A model generated the notes under the pieces. That model made no database searches, had not been told where the DNA came from, and saw only the letters and a list, made by a program, of their open reading frames with translations. From positions 30,692,501 through 30,756,500 of the forward strand of contig NC_065574.1 of the NCBI RefSeq assembly GCF_937616625.2: 64,000 nucleotides of DNA, read 5' to 3'. This stretch comes from Mercurialis annua (taxonomy: Eukaryota; Streptophyta; Magnoliopsida; Malpighiales; Euphorbiaceae). The stretch's first letter is position 1. The number at the start of each line of letters is the position of its first letter. A program made the translations under genes and the position numbers. This document shows, in pieces, positions 63,348-64,000 of this stretch.

Positions 63348-64000
63348 GGTCAAAAATTTGGATTTGTTTCGTATGGTTTGTAAACGTTTGGCTTAGATTG
63401 CTAATAAGGGGAAACTTTTGGATTAGTTTTGTAATGTTTGTGAACGTTTGGCTTAAATCGGTAAAAAAGATGAAACGTTTGGATTTGTTCCGTAACGTTT
63501 GTAAACGTTTGCCTTAAATTACTAAAAAGAAGAAATGTTTGGATTTTTTTCGTAACGTTATAAACGTTGGGCTTAAATCGCTAAAAAGGTGAAATGTTTG
63601 AATTTGTTTCGTACCGTATGTAAACGTTTGGCTTAAATTGCTAAAAAGGAGAAATGTTTGGATTTGTTTCGTAACGTTTATATAGGATTGCCTTGAAGTG
63701 CTAAAAAGGTGAAATGCTTGGATTTGTTTCGTAACGTTTGTAAACGTTTGGCTTAAATTGCTAAAAGGTGAAACGCTTCGATTTGTTTTGTTACGTTTGT
63801 AAACGTTTGGCTTAAATCGCTAAAAAGGTCAAAAATTTGGATTTGTTTCGTATGGTTTGTAAACGTTTGGCCTAGATTGCTAATAAGGGGAAACTTTTGG
63901 ATTAATTTTGTAATGTTTGTGAACGTTTGGCTTAAATCGGTAAAAAAGATGAAACGTTTGGATTTGTTCCGTAACGTTTGTAAACGTTTGCCTTAAATTA
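63348..64000. repeat. Recent rearranged duplication at the window end
   Basis: The segment starting with GGTCAAAAATTTGGATTTG at about 63,348 restarts at about 63,828 (offset about 479-480 bp, eight monomers). Between them, 63,566-63,820 is a near-copy of 59,611-59,865 (offset about 3,955 bp). The window ends inside the repeated segment. Confidence 0.75.

Larger units (their letters stand above)
47971..64000. repeat. 60-bp satellite array, right block
   Basis: About 267 monomers of the right family, running to the window edge. Recurrent shortened monomers mark higher-order units: a monomer with TTAAATTGCTGAAAT followed by AAAACG recurs with its leading CGTTTTAAACG at 52,252, 53,407, 54,564, 56,138, 57,110, 59,950 and (variant) 61,045, giving spacings of about 1.0-1.6 kb and one of 2.8 kb. 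The first 1.4 kb duplicate the satellite right of retroelement 1. No gene, RNA gene or transposon is seen in this block. Confidence 0.96.

Overview
The window is plant nuclear heterochromatin, most likely from a eudicot (an inference; I could not identify the species). About 45.6 kb of the 64 kb is one tandem satellite with a 60-bp monomer, roughly 750 copies by length. The rest is a degenerate Ty3/Gypsy chromovirus-type LTR retrotransposon and a truncated second copy of it, both on the minus strand. I see no intact host gene, tRNA, rRNA or CRISPR, and no bacterial or organellar genes.

Layout. 1-26,477: satellite, with an irregular left family (to about 24.3 kb) that contains a block of near-identical 1.28-kb higher-order repeats at 11,257-15,893, followed by a second monomer family. 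26,478-37,007: retroelement 1 with both LTRs and a 5-bp target-site duplication (GTAAC). Its gag-pol is broken by stops, frameshifts and deletions, and its primer-binding site has been deleted. 37,008-40,144: satellite. 40,145-47,970: retroelement 2, which keeps its 5' LTR, primer-binding site, gag, protease, reverse transcriptase, RNase H and half of integrase, but lacks the integrase C-terminus, chromodomain and 3' LTR. Its LTR carries a 293-bp foldback MITE-like insertion. 47,971-64,000: satellite of the second family with several nested duplications.

How the parts relate. Retroelement 2 is not an independent insertion. The same GTAAC and the same unusual satellite variants lie to the right of both elements. 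The simplest reading is one retrotransposon insertion into the array, then a tandem duplication of about 10.1 kb covering most of the element plus its right-hand satellite flank. The two copies then decayed separately: 342-bp and 215-bp microhomology deletions in copy 1, a MITE insertion in copy 2, and mainly CAG-to-TAG stop codons in both.

The many open frames in the satellite are a by-product of the 60-bp (20-codon) period and are not annotated as genes. The most noteworthy content is the satellite itself (a 60-bp unit with a 30-bp substructure around the palindrome AAACGTTT), its multi-level higher-order organisation, and the duplication history recorded by the embedded retroelement. I found no evidence for a novel enzymatic or defence system.
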